Shown: positions 14,853 through 17,846 of the stretch, in pieces
Layout: the number at the start of each line of letters is the position of its first letter
Position numbering within the stretch: the first letter of the stretch is position 1
Assembly: GCA_900313545.1 (NCBI GenBank)
Contig: OMRS01000332.1
Span: forward strand, 1-17,846
Source of the DNA: an uncultured Eubacteriales bacterium
GTDB taxonomy: Bacteria > Bacillota_A > Clostridia > Christensenellales > Aristaeellaceae
Reading direction: 5' to 3'
Length of the DNA: 17,846 nt
Translations under genes and position numbers: made by a program
The notes under the pieces: model-generated
Database searches by the model: none
Told to the model about the DNA's origin: nothing
What the model saw: only the letters and a program-made list of their open reading frames with translations

Positions 14853-16274
14853 ATGGACTGGCAAAACATCGCGGACACCTTTTATCCCATGGCCTGCGTG
14901 CTTTCTGTAGAAAAGAAGACGGATGGCAGGCCCGGAGCGATCCGCATGGTGGCGGGGAATCGGAAATATCTGGATTCCCTGGCGCTGGCCGCCGGATCTG
15001 AAGAGCTGAGCAGCACAAAAAAGGTGGATTTTGTCCCGCAGAGCGAGTATACCCGCTATATACCAAAGGATCTGAACTTCGAGGACGTCTGTTACAGGTG
15101 CGCCATCCTGCATGAGCCCGTTCACAACTGCGTTCATGCCCCCCGGTATCCCTTCGACATCATGGTCAGCCTGGTGCCGATGGAAAGCGATGACAGCCGT
15201 CTTGGCTACTGCATATACACGCAGGTGCTGGTTTCCAAATCGGATGACAACCTGATGTCCCTCAATATCTCCAAGGAAACGGCGATGGAAATCATCGGCA
15301 CCTGTATCAAGCTGCGGGAAGACAAGCCCTTTGAGGAAATCCTGCGGGAAGTCGTACAGAACATCCGGGAAATCTGCGGCGCCGAGTACTGCTGCGTCCT
15401 GCTGATGGACGACACCCAGCGCAAATGCTCGGTGCTGGGAGAATCCATCGCTCCCGGGTCTCCCCTGGCCAGGATGGAGACCTATCTGAACGATGATTTC
15501 TACGCCCTGGCGGAAACCTGGATGGACACCATCAGCGGAAGCTTCTGCCTTGTCGTCCGCAACCAGCATGACATGGACTTTGTCCGGGAACGCAATCCCG
15601 CCTGGTACCGCTCTCTGGAGGCGGCAGGCGTCCATCGCCTGGTCCTGTTCCCCCTGATCACCCGCGGGCAGCTGCTGGGATACATCTACTGCAGCAACTT
15701 TCCGGAGGAGAATACCCATCACATCCGGGATACGCTGGAACTGACCACCTACTTTATCGCCTCCGAAATTGCCAACAACCGGTTTATTGAACAGCTGAAA
15801 TCCATGAGTCAGATGGACCTGCTGACCGGTGTCATGAACCGCAATGCCATGAATTCACGCATCGCCGGGATCACCGAGGGAAAAGAAAGCGTCTCCGGAC
15901 AGATAGGCATTGTCTTTACAGACCTCAATGGTCTCAAGTATGTCAACGATCACCTGGGGCATCAGCAGGGAGATGCCATGCTCAAGAATGCCGCCATGAT
16001 CCTCAAGAGCACCTTCTCCGAAGATGAGATCTACAGGGCAGGCGGAGATGAATTCCTGATCCTGGTCCATGATTCCACTGAATCAAATCTCCAGAAGAAG
16101 ATTGCCAGCATCAAGAAAAAATCCAGGCTTTTTGAAAATGTCAGCTTCGCCGCTGGCTACAGTCTCCCGCAGCCCGGCACGGACCTGCGCGATGCCCTTT
16201 CCCTGGCCGATGCACGAATGTACGAGGACAAGGAAAACTATTACCAGCTGAATCCGGAGATGCGCCGCAAATGA
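14853..16274 (+). CDS. Soluble GAF-domain diguanylate cyclase with Cys/His-rich N-terminal domain
   Basis: A 473-residue cytoplasmic protein with no membrane segment, predicted to synthesise cyclic-di-GMP under control of N-terminal sensing domains. Seen: an N-terminal domain of about 145 residues that I cannot assign firmly (PAS-like at best). It contains a compact cluster C80-x2-C83-x3-H87-x3-H91-x-C93-x-H95. A GAF domain follows (about 150-310; ICGAEYCCVLLMDD to LFPLITRGQLLGYIYC), then GGDEF (about 320-465) with FTDLNGLKYVNDHLGHQQGD and YRAGGDEFLIL (GGDEF 397-401). Catalytic residues are intact; no RxxD inhibitory site. The start at 14853 follows GGAGGT (14841-14846) at 6 nt; the upstream GTG at 14832 is rejected because it precedes that site. 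It is followed after 76 nt by another GGDEF gene with no terminator between, so probably co-transcribed. A cre-like site lies in the leader. Confidence 0.9.
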   Translation: MDWQNIADTFYPMACVLSVEKKTDGRPGAIRMVAGNRKYLDSLALAAGSEELSSTKKVDFVPQSEYTRYIPKDLNFEDVCYRCAILHEPVHNCVHAPRYPFDIMVSLVPMESDDSRLGYCIYTQVLVSKSDDNLMSLNISKETAMEIIGTCIKLREDKPFEEILREVVQNIREICGAEYCCVLLMDDTQRKCSVLGESIAPGSPLARMETYLNDDFYALAETWMDTISGSFCLVVRNQHDMDFVRERNPAWYRSLEAAGVHRLVLFPLITRGQLLGYIYCSNFPEENTHHIRDTLELTTYFIASEIANNRFIEQLKSMSQMDLLTGVMNRNAMNSRIAGITEGKESVSGQIGIVFTDLNGLKYVNDHLGHQQGDAMLKNAAMILKSTFSEDEIYRAGGDEFLILVHDSTESNLQKKIASIKKKSRLFENVSFAAGYSLPQPGTDLRDALSLADARMYEDKENYYQLNPEMRRK

Positions 16275-16350
16275 TTTTTCCGGAAGTACCGGACGGACCT
16301 TCCCCTGACCATTCCTTTTCACATAGAATTTCAGAAAGGACGTCGTGCAA

Positions 16351-17823
16351 ATGAGAATCTCTCTTAGGCTGAAAACCTGCATCATGATTCTGATCATTGC
16401 AGCAGTGCTGTGCGCCGCCTCCATCACAGGAACCAATATTGCTCTGACAAATATCATCAAGCAGCAGTTTATCAACAAGGCGGAATCCATGACCAGCGCG
16501 ATCTCCGCCATTATCGACGCGCCGAAGGTGGCCCTCATCAAGGAAGAGATCCTGAAGATCTACAATCAGACGGATGAGAAGGACAGGGTCAGCAATGAAG
16601 ACTGGGGCTCTGAGGCCCATGAGGCCTACCTCAGTCTGTACAGCCGGGTCCAGGAGATGCCGGAATACACCCAGCTTCAGGACTGGCTGAGAATCATCCT
16701 GACAGAAGGAAAGTTCCTGTATGTCTATGTGATCATGCCGGATTTCGAACATGAGCGGATGGTTTACGTCGTGGACGGCTCCATTGAGGACTGCTGTATG
16801 CCCGGTTCCTTTGATCCGTTTACGGAATCTGACCACACGATCATCGACCATCCCTACGACGGCGTCCCGGTGGATATCGTCGTGACTGAGGAATACGGGT
16901 GGACGCTGGCCCTGGGGATGCCCATTCTTGATGAGAACCATCAGATTATCGCCTATCTGTGTGCTGACTCCAGCATGTCCGAGATCATGTCCATCAAGGA
17001 CCATTATCTTCTGCTCATCGGCGCCGTACTGGCCCTCCTTGCGCTCATCACGGGCTTCTGCGGCATTCTGGCCGTCAATTACTTTGTCATTCACCCCGTC
17101 AATATCCTCTCCTCGGCTTCCGTCGAATTCTGCAACGAGAACAACAACAACGAGCATCACAAATTTGAAAATCTGGCCATCCGCTCAAAGGATGAAATTG
17201 GAGACCTGGCCAGCTCCATGGCCCAGATGGAAAAGGACATCAATCTGCATGTGGCCAATCTGGTCAAGACCGCCAATGCGCTCATCCAGTCAAGAGAGAA
17301 GGAGGCGGAACTGGCCGAGGCTGCCAACATCGACCCGCTCACCAAGGTCAGAAACAAGCGGGCATTCGTCACTGAAGAAGAACATATGGATGAAGAGATC
17401 AAAAACGGAACCGCAGAGTTTGGCGTCGCCGTCATTGACATGAACAACCTGAAAACCATCAATGATACGTACGGACACGAAAAGGGCGATGAGGCGATTC
17501 GGGACCTTTGCAACCTGATCTGCAACACGTTCAAGCACTCTCCGGTCTTCCGGATAGGCGGCGATGAATTCGTCGTGATTCTCAGGAAATTTGACCTCAA
17601 ATACAGGGACCATCTGATTTCCGACTTCTACGCCGCATCTAAGCTCGAGGAAGCCATCGTTCCCTGGCGCGGAATGTCCGCTGCAATCGGGTACAAGGTA
17701 TTTGATCCGCAGACTGACAACAAGTTCTCGGATGTGATGAAGGTTGCGGACGCCAGAATGTATGAAAAGAAAGTCCAGATGAAGAAGGATAAGGGACTTC
17801 CCATGCGGGGCGGACGGGAGTGA
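16351..17823 (+). CDS. Membrane sensor diguanylate cyclase (Cache-like, HAMP, GGDEF), paralogue of the gene at 7337
   Basis: A 490-residue inner-membrane enzyme predicted to make cyclic-di-GMP. Seen: TM1 about 9-28, an extracytoplasmic Cache-like sensor (to about 216; includes VTEEYGWTLALGMPILDENH), TM2 about 219-242, HAMP (FVIHPVNIL onward), a helical linker, and GGDEF with DMNNLKTINDTYGHEKGD and FRIGGDEFVVIL (GGDEF 403-407). No RxxD site. The domain order, TM positions and GGDEF position match the protein at 7337-8797, and both sensors carry ED-x-C-x-PG-x-x-DP (here SIEDCCMPGSFDP). ATG 16351 is preferred because AGAAAGGA (16333-16340) is 10 nt upstream. However, GTG 16345 would give the same Q-M second and third residues as the paralogue (M-Q-M), so it cannot be excluded. 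It is probably the second gene of a unit with the GAF-GGDEF gene. Confidence 0.92.
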   Translation: MRISLRLKTCIMILIIAAVLCAASITGTNIALTNIIKQQFINKAESMTSAISAIIDAPKVALIKEEILKIYNQTDEKDRVSNEDWGSEAHEAYLSLYSRVQEMPEYTQLQDWLRIILTEGKFLYVYVIMPDFEHERMVYVVDGSIEDCCMPGSFDPFTESDHTIIDHPYDGVPVDIVVTEEYGWTLALGMPILDENHQIIAYLCADSSMSEIMSIKDHYLLLIGAVLALLALITGFCGILAVNYFVIHPVNILSSASVEFCNENNNNEHHKFENLAIRSKDEIGDLASSMAQMEKDINLHVANLVKTANALIQSREKEAELAEAANIDPLTKVRNKRAFVTEEEHMDEEIKNGTAEFGVAVIDMNNLKTINDTYGHEKGDEAIRDLCNLICNTFKHSPVFRIGGDEFVVILRKFDLKYRDHLISDFYAASKLEEAIVPWRGMSAAIGYKVFDPQTDNKFSDVMKVADARMYEKKVQMKKDKGLPMRGGRE

Positions 17824-17846
17824 GTATTCCGGGATTCCCCCTCCTC

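Noticed and set aside
1..17846. Mobile elements, CRISPR arrays, tRNA or rRNA genes
   Set aside because: I saw no transposase or integrase motifs, no regularly spaced direct repeats, and no tRNA or rRNA signatures on either strand.

Overview
The window is a stretch of a GC-rich (by eye mid-to-high 50s percent) Bacillota chromosome. The evidence is near-consensus TTGnnn-17-TATAAT promoters, strong AGGAGG-type ribosome binding sites, stem-plus-U-tract terminators, and protein types familiar from anaerobic gut Clostridia or Erysipelotrichia. I cannot name the species. I see no phage, transposon, CRISPR, tRNA or rRNA. It reads as ordinary chromosomal sequence carrying eleven convincing genes.

Layout from left to right. 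Positions 1-2396 (minus) hold a secreted M4 (thermolysin-type) metallopeptidase with an unusually long acidic C-terminal extension that leaves the window. Positions 2781-3419 (plus) hold a phosphoribosyltransferase-like protein whose PRPP loop lacks the acidic pair; it has its own promoter, operator-like dyad and terminator. Next is a divergent pair: a small membrane protein with a YcxB-like C-terminus (minus, 3575-4144) and a flavodoxin (plus, 4229-4747). After about 700 nt with one doubtful ORF come an oligo-1,6-glucosidase (minus, 5467-7149) and a membrane sensor diguanylate cyclase (minus, 7337-8797). These two have separate promoters and are separated by a terminator. Divergent from them is an orphan multi-pass membrane protein (plus, 9240-9839). 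Then come a GlgX-type glycogen debranching enzyme (10136-12247) and an adenine deaminase (12335-14134), 87 nt apart with no terminator between them. After a strong terminator and about 700 nt of gene-free, dyad-rich sequence, a two-gene unit follows: a soluble GAF-GGDEF protein (14853-16274) and a second membrane Cache-like/HAMP/GGDEF protein (16351-17823), which is a paralogue of the one at 7337-8797.

Two themes link the genes. One is cytoplasmic alpha-glucan breakdown: debranching of alpha-1,6 branch points plus hydrolysis of isomalto-oligosaccharides. The other is cyclic-di-GMP synthesis by three GGDEF proteins, all with intact catalytic motifs and none with an RxxD inhibitory site. A near-consensus CcpA/LacI-family operator (perfect 12-bp palindrome GAAAACGTTTTC) lies just downstream of the predicted promoter of the GGDEF pair. 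This suggests that carbon status controls the signalling genes; it is an inference from sequence only.

Most promising for follow-up are: the phosphoribosyltransferase-like protein with a degenerate PRPP loop, the Cys/His cluster in the N-terminus of the GAF-GGDEF protein, the cre-like site, the paired Cache-GGDEF paralogues with a shared ED-x-C-x-PG-x-x-DP motif, and the dyad-rich gene-free stretch at 14216-14590.
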